The notes under the pieces were generated by a model, which worked only from the letters and a program-made list of their open reading frames with translations, searched no databases and was not told the DNA's origin. DNA of 64,000 nt, taken from Synanceia verrucosa. Taxonomy: Eukaryota > Chordata > Actinopteri > Perciformes > Synanceiidae. Below, one piece after another: positions 26,577 to 39,020 of the stretch. Position numbers and translations under genes: made by a program. Each line of letters begins with the position of its first letter. Positions within the stretch are counted from its first letter, which is position 1. The stretch is from contig CM056559.1 in NCBI GenBank assembly GCA_029721515.1, positions 12,981,001 to 13,045,000 of the forward strand, given 5' to 3'.

Positions 26577-26887
26577 CTTTGGTGTAGTGTAGCACTGTCG
26601 CCTCACAGCAAGAAAGTACTGGGTTCGATTCCCGGCCCGGGGCCTTTCTGTGTGGAGTTTGCATGTTCTCCCCGTGTCTGCATGGGTTCTCTCTGGGTAC
26701 TCCGGCTTCCTCCCACATCCAAAAACATGCATGGGGATTAGGTTAACTGGCTAATTTAAATTGACCGTAAGCCTAGGTGTGAGTGGCTGTCTGTCTCTAT
26801 ATGTGCCCTGCGATGAGGTGGCGACTTGTCCAGCGTGTACCCTGCCTTCCGCCCTAAGACAGCTGGGATAGTCTTCAGCCCCTCCCC
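26577..26887 (+). repeat. tRNA-headed SINE, copy 3, inside the hAT element
   Basis: This copy lacks the first bases of the head (it begins near GGTGTAGTGTAGCAC) but keeps the B box as GGTTCGATTCC and the family body. The tail is truncated at the CCCCTCCCC run. It sits at the point where the hAT transposase reading frame breaks off, so its insertion or an associated deletion probably removed the end of that gene. Confidence 0.88.
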
Positions 26888-27257
26888 AATTTTCTGGGAG
26901 CAATGCCCTTTTCTTTAGCACTATGTGGCCTGAGAGGCTGATTAGTTTGTCACAAGGTATGGACATTGCCGGGGAGGTCAGGAACTTGTGTGCTAGTGCT
27001 GACAGCTTTTCATAGGCTCCTGAGTGAGCATACCACCACTGCAGGGGAAAGTCATCAATACTGATGCTGGGCTCTGCTCTGTAGCGCTGCAGGTCTCCAG
27101 ACTTCATTCCATCTTCTTCTGAGTCAGAGTTGAACCCCAGCAGGAGAGCGCTTCTCCTCTTCTTCTGAGCCGGTTCATCATCCTCTGTGGAGGGCTGGAG
27201 AGTAGCAGCTCTTCTGGGATCTGCTGTTTGGCGCATGTTCTCCAGACTGGTCCACAC

Positions 27258-27832
27258 CTGGGTGAATGAATGAATGAATGAATGAATTAACAGATGGAAA
27301 GATGTACATGTGGCTGAATGAATGATTATCATTAATACTAAGTACAGTAGGCCATTTTATTTTATTTTGTGAACCACTTTATGTTGCATTTCCAATGTGT
27401 AAAAAGCGCTATATAAATAAAGTTTGATTTGATAAATTGGGCGGCACGGTGGTGTAGTGGTTAGCACTGTCGCCTCACAGCAAGAAGGTACGGGGTTCGA
27501 ATCCCGGGCCCGGGGCCTTTCTGTGTGGAGTTTGCATGTTCTCCTCGTGTCTGTGTGGGTTCTCTCCAGGTACTCCGGCTTCCTCCCACCATCCAAAAAC
27601 GTTAATTGGCTAATTAAAATTGACCGTAGGTGTGAATGTGAGTGTGAGTGGTTGTCTGTCTCTATGTGCCCTGCGATGAGGTGGCGACTTGTCCAGGGTG
27701 TACCCTGCCTTCCGCCCTAAGACAGCTGGGATAGGCTCCAGCCGCCCCGCGACCCTATGAGGATAAGCGGTAGATAATGGATGGATTTGATAAATTGGAC
27801 TCAATAGTCCAGCTTATCATTATAGTCTTTAC
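27258..27832 (-). other. intron of the hAT transposase relic
   Basis: The coding sequence on the left stops at CAG followed by GTAAAG (27832-27827), and coding resumes after CACCCAG with GTGTGGACC (27257). Joining the two gives CLPREKREQ-VWTSLENM, which fits continuous hAT transposase sequence. The 575-bp intron has since received SINE copy 4, a fragment ending AAGCGCTATATAAATAAAG (about 27355-27425) typical of fish retroposon tails, and a (TGAA)n run at 27263-27286. Confidence 0.75.
27439..27783 (+). repeat. tRNA-headed SINE, copy 4, with target-site duplication
   Basis: The best preserved copy. The A box TGGTGTAGTGG is at 27450-27460, the B box GGTTCGAATCC is at 27494-27504 (33 bases apart, as in a tRNA), and the 3' end is AAGCGGTAGATAATGGATGG. 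The sequence GATTTGATAAATTGG flanks it on both sides (27426-27440 and 27784-27798); the first and last bases may partly belong to the element, leaving a duplication of about 13-15 bp. It is inside the intron of the hAT transposase relic. Confidence 0.95.
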
Positions 27833-29279
27833 CTGTTCCCTCTTTTCTCTTGGAAGACATTTCAAATTCTTGAAACGTGGATCCAGTGCTGTGGCCACCT
27901 TGAACCACTTCTCTTTGGCATCAGCTCGTCGTGCTGCCAGGTCCCTCTGGAAGGAATTCTGAACTGGACACAGGTGTTCACCTGGGCTTACCTGCATGGT
28001 TCAAGCAGGACCGCTACAGTTTCCCTCACTCAGCTTCGTTTGGCATGACCAATCTGTGGTTGTTCCATTGGTCCAATGTAACCTGGACAGCCTCTCGGTT
28101 GCGTAGGAGGTGTGAGACCATTGTGAGATAGATTTCCACGTGGTTGGTACATCTTGCATAAGTTGTCGCTCTTTTTTCCAAGTACAGCCACCTGAGGTCC
28201 AGTGATCCCCGGTTATGGCAACAAAGTTGGGCCAATCCTCCACCAAAATCTCAAGTTTGTTTTTCTTTTTGCCGTCATACATCTTGCTGATTTTGGTCGT
28301 CACTGTCGTCCTGCACAGTGGCTTGTATGATGGGTCACTGGATGCAGTTTGCAACACCTCTGTTAACCCCTCTTCTTCCACTATGTTTATTGGCCTGCAG
28401 TTCATTGCTATCCACTTGGCATGAACATTTATCAGCTTGTCGGTCGCGGACTTGCTTATACACAGTTCTCCTCAAGTTTAGTTTGGCAAAAAGCTTTGCT
28501 ATGGCTTGCTAAGTTGCTAACGTTTTCGTTGCTAATGTTAGCTGTGGCTGCACTTGCAATTGGTTGCTTTGCGTTGATGTGGTAGGCCAAACTTGAGCTG
28601 CTTCAGTGGTAAGCAAACTCCTTACAAAGAAGGCATATCACTCTACATTTATTAATGATGCCATCGGGGTGTTCGTGAAATGTAAATTTTTAATTCATTG
28701 GACCGACGACTCTCACATGCTCCTCCATTTTCTCCTCTCCTCTCCGCTACTCACCCCCCATCCCTCACCTGCCCTCCCAACTACAATGGGAGACTACATG
28801 GGAGCCTATCAGCTTATGCTAAACCATCCCAAACACATGATATCATGAATCACATCACAATGACAGCTAATCAATGTCCACTTCAGGGAGTGACTGACCA
28901 TTGTTTTCCACCCCAAACAACTCAAGCACAAGAAGCCCAATGTATAAAAACAGATTTCAAAAAAAGGCAACCCGCATCCAGAAACAGTAAAGTTGGAGAT
29001 TAAAAATTAGACTAATGCGGTTAGAAAACATAACACGCTAAATATTACTGTAATTAATTAATCACAATTAATGCAATAATTTCACACCCCTTTGTCTTTG
29101 ATAACCTGGCTTAAAGATGTTTTTTTCCCAAGAATTTAGGAATTTAATCAACTCACTGATGAACAAATAGTTAAATATTTGAGACAATGACAGATGCTAT
29201 CAAGGTGTTGTTAGTGTTAATAAAGTCTATCAATAGCAACAAACCCATAATCTAAAACAAAGACACATACATATATACA

Positions 29280-29503
29280 GGTATACATGATATGTACGCA
29301 TGTACTGTATGTCCTCTGTATTGAACTGTATGTCCTCTGTATTGAAGCAGTGGGCTGCTCTTCAAAGCACCTGGGGAGCAACTTCAGGGTTAAGTGTCTC
29401 TCTCTCAAGGACACAACGACTTGTTATGAGTTGGAACAGGGGATCAAACTGATCCTGGCCTTGAGAGGCGATAACTCTACCCACTGAGCTACAGCTGTCC
29501 CCA
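29280..29503 (-). repeat. second, distinct tRNA-derived SINE type
   Basis: On the minus strand it begins with a tRNA-like A box, TAGCTCAGTGGGTAGAG (29475-29491), and a weakened B box AGTTTGATCCC about 30 bases later. The body contains GTGTCCTTGAGAGAGAGAC, then ACACTTAACCCTGAAGTTGC and CTCCCCAGGTGCTT, which match a widespread teleost tRNA-SINE as I recall it. The 3' part contains a short tandem duplication of ATACAGAGGACATACAGT. It is different from the GGGCGGCA family. End points are approximate. Confidence 0.75.
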
Positions 29504-29920
29504 TTTGAATCCCATTTGGATTTCACATACAGTTTATATCTAAATGGACGTATATTAACATAATTAATTGTATTTTATTTAATCAAATTTTTACACTAGA
29601 CAATTCAAGTTTGTTATTCCCTGTTAGTCATCAATGATATTATGATCCTAATAAAACTTCTTGCATGCTCAGCACATTTTTTTTAAATTTTCCTTTCTAC
29701 CTCAGTGCTGCTGAGACCTCAGATCTGACCTCAACACCATTCATTTATATAGATCTTCATGCAGATGTTTATTTACTCAAAAACCCCACCATCACACATC
29801 TATACACAAACAAACAAACAATATCTCTAACGAGCTCCATGTTCACCCCACCCCCCTCCCTTCTCAATAATGACCTGAGGCTTAACCCCAATCATACAGC
29901 TGTGTGTTCGTGTGGGTGCC

Positions 29921-29949
<29 letters not shown>
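29921..29949. repeat. (TG)n microsatellite
   Basis: Perfect TG repeat, with shorter GT runs at 30087-30097 and 30173-30187. Confidence 0.97.
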
Positions 29950-29952
<3 letters not shown>

Positions 29953-31822
29953 AAAAGATTTCCCTGGGATGTGAATGTGCCTGCAGAGAATTGGCCTCAG
30001 AGAAATTATTGGATTGAAAGAGAAAGGTGGGGGTGCACATCAAGGCTTTTTATGTCAGCTGAATATGGCTTGTGGTCTGTGTGATTGTGTGTGTGTGCAC
30101 ATCACAGGACATGTCCTCACCACATGGTTGCTGGTTCCTTGTTAAACCATAACCCCAAATAAGACCTACTGCGTGTGTGTGTGTGTGTTTAACAGATGCA
30201 GTAAGGGAGAAAAAAAAAAAACTACACCATCAAGACTTTCACGTTCACACCACTGACATCATTCTTGACCTAAACTGTGTTAAAATCTTAATCCATCTTC
30301 ATTTTTCCAAAAGGTTAACATTCACTCTCTAAATGATTTAAAAACACTGCTAAACAAAGACAACTTTGATGATAATAATTATGTCATCTGAAATATTTAT
30401 CTAGAGCTCATGAAGCCTCATATTTCATCATGTTGATAGGTAGAGCCCTCTGAGGATAAAATCATTGCACAAATGAATATGTTTAATGGTCCCTTCAAGT
30501 GATGTTGCCAATAATTTAAGATTTCTTAAAAAAAAAAAAAAAAAAACTAAAAAAAAAACTGATAAGTGACACAGCCCCTCCTTCTTCTAACACTGCTGCA
30601 CACAGATAAAACACATTTGCAAAGTGTTTATGGCTGCTGGGGCAACATATCTGCAACCTGAATATGACCAGGAGTCTAAACATTTGAAGAGATAAAGTCA
30701 CCTAAAAAAACAGCATGAGGGGATGCCCGTTCACATCTCTGAGTATGTTGTTCAAACTTTGCTCATGTGGAAAAATTGATGATGGCTGAACACAGCTGCT
30801 TGCATCATATTAACGTATTTATACAATAGTTTTTGTGTGTTTTACGAAGGACAATAAAAATAGCCTTGGTGTTAAATTTATGTCTGCTGTTAGGAGACTC
30901 GAGTTGCCATAGTAAGTCTGCGTATGGAAGAGATCATAGCGGACTGATGAGTAAAACAAACTCATGACTTTAAATGTGCTAAAGTCAACGTGAACATTAT
31001 TTAATTAAGTTCACTTACGTCACATGTGTAACAGGTTATGTTACGTGTGATGACAGTTTGATGTTTTGCCACCTGCCGGTATGCTATTGCTTAGTGCTGT
31101 TGTGGTCATATAGGTTGAAAAACTTGCTGGTATTGCCTGAATGAGCACATCTTTATCCTGGGGCAGATAAAGAGAGTGCTGTCATTGTACAACAACACAT
31201 CAAAAATCATTTTCAAAACAAAAACCAAGGAAAATAGAGAAACAAAGGCAATACTCTGGTAGCGAGCAATTTAGTATTTGACAATTATTTCTCCTGGCAT
31301 TAAGTAGATTAAGCAATTTTCCCACAACTACCAAGGGTCCCCCATATTTTATACAATTATCTTGGGTTTTGTCATAGAAGTATATTAGACTACATCCAAT
31401 TATGCATAATGTACAAGCCACCTCTGGTCTCCACTTTTCAGGGAGACAGTTATTCATCCTTCCAGCATAATAAAGCATACAATACTAGAATGTAAAAAGG
31501 CAATCTTATGGTTCAATCACAAAATGCACACAAAAAGAGTCTATAGTCATATAAGTTATTATATACTGTTATAATATACTGTTAGTGTAATTGAGTTCAG
31601 TAAAAATGTGAATGAACTAAGTTTTGCCACGTATAACACTTCAGTCTGCTTCAACAATATGATACCACTTCCACTGCATATGAATAGTTTTAAAACAAAT
31701 TACATGATAAATGTGCATATGATTAAAAAAAACCCTCCACATTCCATACAACAGTTGGGCAGATATTCCAATTTTCAGGATCAAATGGATTTCTCTACTT
31801 CAACAACACATACTCAAAACAG

Positions 31823-31848
31823 ACACACACACACACACACACACACAC
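31823..31848. repeat. (CA)n microsatellite
   Basis: Perfect CA repeat of 26 bases. Confidence 0.97.
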
Positions 31849-32300
31849 GCTACATAGAGGCACATATACAACATGCCTGTGGTAATGATATGTTGGTGAG
31901 CTCATGAGCGTTTGGTAGAAAGCAGGTGCTCATGAATATTCAAAAGAAAGGAAGTGGCCCAAATGTCTGCTAATAAACATTATCCATGTGCATGCATGTG
32001 TGTGGATGAGTGGGTGGAGGCATTTAGGGAACATATTGCTGTGAAAATCTGAAGAATTCAATAGCATTTTAGAACCTAAATGCCAGTTTTACAGTTTTGC
32101 AGAATGCAGAATGCAGAGAAGTGTAAGAATTTTTCTTTGTGTGAGAAATGTTGCAGTCACACATACAGTATCTAAAGGTTATTTTTCTCTATTATACCGC
32201 CAAGAAAGTACATTCTCACTGTCATTCTCATCTGACAACTCATTGAGTGCCAGCCCATTTTTAAAAACCAAACCAGCCTTGTGCCAGCGTCTTTGGCTAT

Positions 32301-32617
32301 TTTGAGAGGCCAGTTTCACTAAAATCATCACTTTTTGTCCAGATTCTTCAGTGAATTGCAAAACGCGGAAATGCATTTTGTTTACTAGCAGGTAGTGCTT
32401 TATGTCCCTCTCGGCAGTTGGTAGTTTTTGTCGACTGGAAAGACATGGAAGCCTCCGTACCTGCTCTATGTAAAGACAGATGACTGATTCTTCGCCCAGG
32501 AGGATAAGTCAGATTGTTGGCATATGTTATTTCACACCAACGAGGATCTATTTATGAATGAAGACGTTGATTTGAGGTAATAAAATACTTAAAAAATTAC
32601 ATAGTGTCCCTTTAAAC
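32301..32617. repeat. probable teleost dispersed repeat ending in TTACATAGTGTCCCTTTAAA
   Basis: The right end, reverse complemented, reads TTTAAAGGGACACTATGTAA, a motif I recognise as the end of a common fish dispersed repeat. The interior continues with TTATTACCTCAAATCAACG. The left boundary is not defined and no target duplication was found. Confidence 0.5.
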
Positions 32618-32692
32618 AGTACATTTGAAAATTCACAGATAATAAAAATTATTATATTTTAACATTAAAGATTTATTTTTGATTAACAAGTT

Positions 32693-32695
<3 letters not shown>

Positions 32696-32762
<67 letters not shown>
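32696..32762. repeat. (TA)33 microsatellite
   Basis: Perfect TA repeat of about 67 bases, able to extrude a cruciform. A shorter alternating stretch follows at 32780-32790. Confidence 0.98.
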
Positions 32763-32765
<3 letters not shown>

Positions 32766-33350
32766 AATTAAGTACTGTACAGTATATATACTTGATTTTT
32801 CATCCTCTGTCTTGTATCTGGAAAATCCAACTTTTGGTGAGTCAGTATTGTGGAAAAAAAAAAAAAATGTCACGACTCAACATGGCAGAAACTGAGCTAT
32901 CTGTCTTATATTGATAGCGAGCAGTTAGGTGAACGTGGTTATATTTGTGTTGCATATATGCAGTATGAGTCTGTTTGTGGCTGAATGCGATGATGGGAAC
33001 AAAAGCAACTGCCGTTTCCCCCCCCCTTCCTGTCCTCTCCTTTGGCTTGTTAGTGGAACATCGAAACAGAGCTGCTTCCTTAATCGAAATGAATAATGGA
33101 ACGCTTGTTTGTTTTCACTGTAAACTGCAGACAGTCACGCCAGCACCACACACACCTCAACATGTACTGTATGTGCAAGTGTGTGAGACACAAGAAGGGT
33201 GTTTCCAGTCTTGCATGACAATACTTTATGCATGACAGTCCCTGCACAAATAAAATCATGATTAATTATTGAATTTTCTAATTTGTATGTGTATGCCTGT
33301 GTACAAATGTCTTAATTGGTAAATGTATGAAATATTTAAAAAGACACAGA

Positions 33351-33393
33351 AGTGTGTGTGTGTTGGTGTGTGTGTGTGTGTGTGTGTGTGTGT
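33351..33393. repeat. (TG)n microsatellite
   Basis: TG repeat with one TTGG interruption. Confidence 0.97.
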
Positions 33394-35689
33394 ACATCAA
33401 TGAGAAGCCTTTTTAATTATAATTTTGGTCTGTGCCAAAACACTGTGTGTAGATTGAACACCAGCAGATCCATATAAATGTGGTAGGAGTATTGTCATCA
33501 TATCTAATACCCTCCTTTCTCTAAGTTTGGGTGAGTGCAATTTATCTGGTGAGCTTTCTCGACACACAATTGTGTGTGAATGTGTATGAGTGTGAGAAGC
33601 ATTTGCCGGTAGCTTGAGAAAAGCACTTTGGGTGGGGGTGAGTAGGAAAGCTGTACCTGTCTCTTTTCATCTCTGTGTTTGACTTTTTGTCTGTCTGAAG
33701 AACACTTTGTCATTTTCTCTTTGGTATAAAAGTTTATGTCTGTGTGCCTCTTTTCATCTCTTCATTTGTGTCTTTGCATCTCTCCTTCTTTCCATGGCTT
33801 TCCTCCCTCTCTTTAAAGCACTCAGTACTGGAGGATCCATTATATATCAGTAATGGCCACAGTGCCTTAAAACAATTAAATACATTGTTATTCCTTGTGA
33901 CTAAAATTATCTTATCTGAAAATGTTTAATAATGCTTACCCTCTTAGAAACATCCAAAAGCTGAGCGCTATACAGTTGTAGTGCTACTGTTTGTTCATGG
34001 TTTACCTGCATACAGTAGTAAAACTACAGTAAATACAATGTAACAGCATACTCTCTGGCAGCATTCCATGAACTGGGCCACTCCAAATCTCTGTGCATGC
34101 ATGCTGATGCGTGCATCTACTGCAACACTGCAGTAGAACACTGATGTTGCATTATAGTTATATTTAATAACTATATATATATATTTAATTGTTAATTGTT
34201 AATTGTTGTATTAATTATTTAATTGGATAAATTGATTTATTTATTTGTGAAGCCTCCTTTTAATGTGTTTTTCATGGACTTTTTTGGAAGCTTTTCCGAA
34301 CAGATAATGATACATGGGATTATTTGCAATTGATTTAATTAATCAATATATGGTTTAATTAATTTGATAAGAAATCATTATGTTGTAGTGATGATGTATT
34401 GTATTTGCATAGTGGCATGGGTATATTTCAGTGTACATTTCATGTACATGAGTGATACATTTTCAAAAGGTGAGTTTCTGTAGAAAAACAAAACTTACAG
34501 CTGATTCTATTCATCTGAATATAGTTCCTTAAAAAAAAAAAAAAAAAATTCAAATTTCTGCCTCAGAACTTCCTTTGATTATTTAACCAAAGTATGTTAA
34601 GGGGAAACTTTATTGGCTCACTGGCAATCATCCTTACAATCAACAGCATAAACAAGCCACAGAGAAGGATGTCAGATGGACAAGAGAAGAAATAGCTTAT
34701 TAGAAATCATGTAGTTAAACTCAACAAACTTGACAAATGTGATAAACACCATGAACACTGGCAACAATAAGCAGTTCTGTATTATCCAACCAATGGGCTG
34801 TTCCTGTCTATGACATAGCACTTAATGCTTTCTGTAAGAGAGTCGCATAAAGGTTTATTTGTAAAGCAAATGCTGGGTCTATACTTATATACAATCTGGT
34901 GTATTCGGTAGCTGTCTTTTTTTTTTTGCATTTATATCTGCTGACCAAAATTTGGATGTTTACCAAAACAAGGAAAGGAAAGAGGACAGGTACAGTTTAT
35001 CTTACTGTAGGCCTATGATGATTTATTGTGATGTGAATTCAGCACAAAGGCTATGTTACAATGAGGGTATTGACATTGACCTTGAAACACAAAATGGTAA
35101 AATTTAAAGTAATACAGATGTGATTTTCATTATGATGTGCAGCACTGATAAAGAAATATGTGTGTGTTAAGTTCTTTTTACACCTCACAGTATTTTATCT
35201 ACACACCTTGATCCTTGGAGCGAGCATCAGATGAGTAGAAATGTCGCACTCTGGCTTGGGTGTTAAAGGGAAAGGGTGGAAATATGAAAATACCCTTCCA
35301 AAATCATCTTATGACTTGCCAGCAGGTCATATACCCAATAACTGTGTTGCAATACTTCCATGAATCCCGCAGCTCTCAGACTCAGAAGCATTAGAGAGAC
35401 TGTGTGAGTTGCATTCAAAGAAGCAACACAACACTGGAAGGAGGAGGGGTAGTCTGACAATATGAAAGGTGGATGAGACAGAAGAGGCAATCAAAACAAA
35501 AGCTTAGGTGTCAGGACCTGGCAGTGTTATCAAAAGTTAAACCCTCTTCTCTTGTGTTTGCAATTTAAAATAATTTGAGGCTTGTATTTAGCAGCAATGG
35601 ATGTCCGACTTCAAATTGTTTTTGATCATCTTGTGCTCTTTACAACACCAACGATCGGTAAACTTGTGTATTTTCAGTTCACACAGTAA

Positions 35690-36239
35690 AGCCTGGTTTA
35701 TGCTTCTGCTTCGCAGCAACTGTGTAACTCTGGCGTCGATGCGGACCCCTACGCCGTAGCCTGACGCGCACCTCCAAAAAATCCTGACTAGGCATCGCGT
35801 CAATGCGTTGAGACGCGAACAGCAAGGACTGTGATTGGTCCGCTCAGAATGCAATTTCCGGCGGTTGCTTTTCCGGTCAACAGCTCAACAACACCGCTAT
35901 TTGTGGAGCGGTACGGAATGATCGGACAGACCACCTCCGCAAACGTCTTCTGTGCTTCAACATTTGTAGTAACAGCATTTCTTTTTCAATTTTATGAGCT
36001 CCATCTCCAGAAACACCCGCTCCATCTTAGTTGTCACTGTTTACTGTGGGAAGAAAACCAAGGACTCCGATATGAGCCCCCAGAAGCCACACAAAGACAC
36101 AGACACACCCCCCTAGCAGCTTGGCGGTGAATTGCAGAGCAACGCGTTCCCTCGATGCAGAGCTTCGAATGCTCAACGACAGCGTCGGGTCTACGCCGTA
36201 GCTCCGCTGTCGCCGCGACGCAGAAGCATAAACCAGGCT
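35690..36239. mobile_element. PIF/Harbinger-like MITE (550 bp)
   Basis: Both ends carry the inverted repeat AGCCTGGTTTATGCTTCTGC (right copy at 36220-36239 on the opposite strand), flanked by a 3-bp duplication TAA at 35687-35689 and 36240-36242. TAA duplications fit the TWA target preference of PIF/Harbinger elements. The interior is CpG-rich at both ends and has no transposase reading frame, so this is a non-autonomous element. Confidence 0.92.
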
Positions 36240-36434
36240 TAAGATGTCAAGCCTTGAACTAAGAGCATCATTCACAGTATAGCAAAAGAAAGTGTTAATA
36301 AAGTGTGTTTTAATAGAATTACAAACACATTTGTGATTCAAATGAAATCCCTTATTCTCCGGTTACAATTCCCAGCTCTGTCCTCATGCACATGTGGACA
36401 TGTCTATGTCTGTGGACATGTCAACATGTCTACT

Positions 36435-36435
<1 letters not shown>

Positions 36436-36476
<41 letters not shown>
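36436..36476. repeat. (CA)n microsatellite
   Basis: Perfect CA repeat about 200 bases beyond the PIF/Harbinger-like MITE. Confidence 0.98.
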
Positions 36477-36480
<4 letters not shown>

Positions 36481-37019
36481 GCAGACCATGCTTAATTAGT
36501 TATTTCCGGAAGTAGTGGGGAGCTAAATGCCAACCATCCGTCAGTGGTCTACTGTGTGAAACTCTCTCTCTTTCTTTCTCTCTCTTCTCTCTCACCTCCA
36601 TCGTCCCTATTTCTTATGTTACAGTAACTCCACCTACATCCCTCCCCTCTCTTTTTCCATCGTCCTCTCTCACCCTCTCTGACAGAGCACTAGCTGTGAG
36701 CAGTGGGAGAAGTCGCTAACCTTTCGTGACCTTTATCCGCAGTGCAATGAGCTTTCTGTCTCCCTGTGCATTAATCCTGATGGATAAACAACAGCAGTTA
36801 TTATTATGTGAATGGTTCATTTTAAACCCTATTTGATGGCCAGCACAGGTCGAAAATGTATGTAGAACAATGTGCATACCTTGATTGCTAGTCATTTTGG
36901 GTTTCATGAATGAATGTTTCTGTCCTGCACACTTTTTTTAAAGAGTTTATTGGCTTCATTATCCAATCTCTCACAATCAGGAGAATAATTTCCCATAGTA
37001 TAAGCATATATGCAACATC

Positions 37020-37300
37020 GTCTCATGAAATATTCGTATGATATCATACAAAAAGTAAGGCACAGATTGTCATGCATATCATACGAATGACCGGCAACAT
37101 GAGCAATCAGCACATGCGCAAGCCCCAAAGAGAACCTGGAAGTCACATTCCTTTCACTGTCAGCTGGAACTGTAACATTACAATACGCATTGAAATACAC
37201 TGTGACAACACTTCCAGTGATGGTTAGGATTAGGGATAGGATTACAGGGTTAGGTTTATGGAAATAAAATGCATATTTTCTGCTAGAAATGTGATCAAAA
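37020..37300. repeat. probable dispersed repeat fragment
   Basis: TCTCATGAAATATTCGTATG followed by ATATCATAC and, 150 bases later, GATGGTTAGGATTAGGGATA with GGGTTAGGTTTATGG, a combination seen in widespread fish repeats. The two ATCATACGAAT-type blocks near 37035 and 37078 are in inverted arrangement. Boundaries uncertain. Confidence 0.4.
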
Positions 37301-38699
37301 CACACCCAAACTCATAAACTACCCTACTGAAAACGTACCAAATGTCTGCTGAGAATGTAAGGAATGTCCAACATGTTTTCACAGACGGAGCAGCCTGCAT
37401 CGAACGTCACATGATGTCCAAATTACGTAGGTTATGTAGAATTATAGTGCAATATTTTTTGTACTGATTTGTACAAATATTGTGGCCCCAATATTTTGCA
37501 TTGGAATGGGCAAAACTAACATTGTGGCTTAACAAATGCAGATGCTTCCATACGAGGGAAAAAAATATGTTAATCCTGTGCTATGGCCCTCAACGTGATG
37601 AGATCTTAACCCAATTACAATCATATGGGGTGACAAAAGAGACTAGACTTTCCAACACTATCAGCAAGACAGCAAATGAGGTAAATGTCCTGGGAGACTG
37701 GTGTTCACATTCCCATCCTAGGTGCTGATGTTAGAAATGTGGGCCATCTTTTATCATCAGACTGGACTTGTATGGATGGTGGCGTTGCACCATGGTGTTG
37801 CTTGAATCAACAATGTATTCCTGGGAACGGCTGTGTTTGGCGTGGAGCTGTTTGATGCACTAACCCTGCCACATCTCATAACTCCCCTGTTGTTGAGGAT
37901 CAGACAGGAGCAGCTGGTGAGGAGAACACACATAACCAAGCGCATGACAGGAGTGACTCAACTAATGATGCTGCCACCCTGACTGGTCCTTCAGTCCAGG
38001 GGAGGATTTTCTCAGATGAAAGGAGCAAGATGTCAGATGACAGTTGGAGGCAGCCACTTATGGTTTAGGCATTGATTGGATCATTGTGGTGAATTTAGGG
38101 TTAGATGATTAAAAGTACACTTGCTGTGCCCATTGTTTTTATTCCTTTAAAATGTCAGTGTTATGGTGAAAAGAGGATTTCCCCACCTTCCTGCTCAATT
38201 AGTTCCATATATTATACTCCTAACCTAATATCAGTGTTTCATTTATTTCCTACTGTCGATTTTAGATTGGACTGAGGACTGTGAGAAGTCATTTTATCTT
38301 ATTATGCTTCCAGCAGGGAGTGAAGTGGAGGACGCAGGGTGTGTTTAAATCCCCCCAGCGGGAGATTCCGGTGGAGCTCTCTGGAGTCCTCTTTGAGCAA
38401 ATTCAGTAGGTTTCATTTAAGGTCGTCTCTGTCCAGACTGTTGTTCCACAGGCTTTGATTTCAGCACAAAGGGTAGGTTATTTTTACACCAGCCCACAAT
38501 CAATCCAATCAAATTACTTCCCAGGTCCTGAGACATTTTGCATGCAAAAGGACATTGTTTTTGATTTCGGCGTGTAACTGTACATCCATGCAGTCTATAC
38601 TGACTGGGATATAAATCCATCAGCATAAATATACTACACTCAGAGTTAGTTGCAGGATAAAAATTAAAAAAAAAAAAAATAATAAGTGAGAAATACTAC

Positions 38700-39020
38700 T
38701 TGTAGTGGGCGTAAGGTGTCAACAGACACAAGGCTTTCAACAAGGAGATCAGTGTTCATGTCCCAAAACCTCGTGGACTTTTCCATGCTTCTGTTGCATT
38801 GGATTCACACATATTTCACTTAGCTTATGCATTTATTTTCAATCCAACCATGATGTTTTTCCGAAACCTAACTAAGTGGCCTAAAGTGACTGTGGTCATT
38901 ACTGCAGATGTGTTTATTGGCGTAAAAATACACGCAAAAGAGGCACCTAAAAGTGAAAATGCCTTCTAATGACATGCAGAATGTCCTTGTAACATTGTGC
39001 TATTTACACCATTTCCAGTG
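38700..39020. repeat. probable dispersed repeat fragment
   Basis: Contains CAAGGCTTTCAACAAGGAGA and TTCCGAAACCTAACTAAGTG, resembling a common teleost repeat from memory. No ends or duplications are seen. Confidence 0.4.

Larger units (their letters stand above)
26887..28650 (-). pseudogene. hAT transposase relic (ZBED-like), broken
   Basis: Reading from the right: a BED-type zinc-finger remnant at about 28647-28545 (CRVICLLCKEFAYH, a stop, then SSSSLAYHINAKQP; the CxxC survives and a later His is Gln). Next, at 28405-28190, NCRPINIVEEEGLTEVL and LVEDWPNFVAITGDHWTS. A frameshift follows to LLRNREAVQVTLDQWNNH. There is then an apparent large internal deletion, FKVATALDPRFKNLKCLPRE ending at 27833, an intron, and VWTSLENMRQTADPRRA from 27257. 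The C-terminal hAT dimerisation motif (DDFPLQWWYAHSGAYEKLSA and SLSGHIVLKKRALLPENWG) ends at the nested SINE. Intact hAT transposases are about 600 residues; roughly half is recognisable here. Confidence 0.88.
26254..29093 (-). mobile_element. hAT-superfamily DNA transposon, internally deleted and decayed
   Basis: A 2.84-kb element. Its left end starts TAGTGCTGTCAAGAG, and its right end, reverse complemented, starts AAGGGGTGTGAAATT; the two agree at 8 of the first 12 positions. The 8-bp flanks are TGTCGTTG (26246-26253) and TGTCTTTG (29094-29101), a 7/8 target duplication of the length typical of hAT insertion. Subterminal DNA on both sides is rich in ATTAATTAATC. The minus strand carries a broken hAT transposase with an intron. 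Two SINE copies (26577-26887 and 27439-27783) are nested in it. It cannot be autonomous. Confidence 0.85.
29504..35686. other. gene-poor intergenic DNA with microsatellites
   Basis: Holds poly-A tracts at about 30527-30560 and 34529-34548, several dinucleotide arrays, and the probable repeat at 32301-32617. A short TTAATTGTTAATTG tandem lies near 34183-34206. Nothing else is recognised. Confidence 0.6.

Noticed and set aside
27450..27504. tRNA gene suggested by A and B boxes
   Set aside because: The boxes belong to the SINE head; there is no cloverleaf with paired acceptor arm, and the same sequence recurs in other SINE copies.
29440..29491. tRNA gene suggested by TAGCTCAGTGGGTAGAG
   Set aside because: The A box is good but the B box is weak and the sequence continues into a SINE body, so it is a tRNA-derived SINE.
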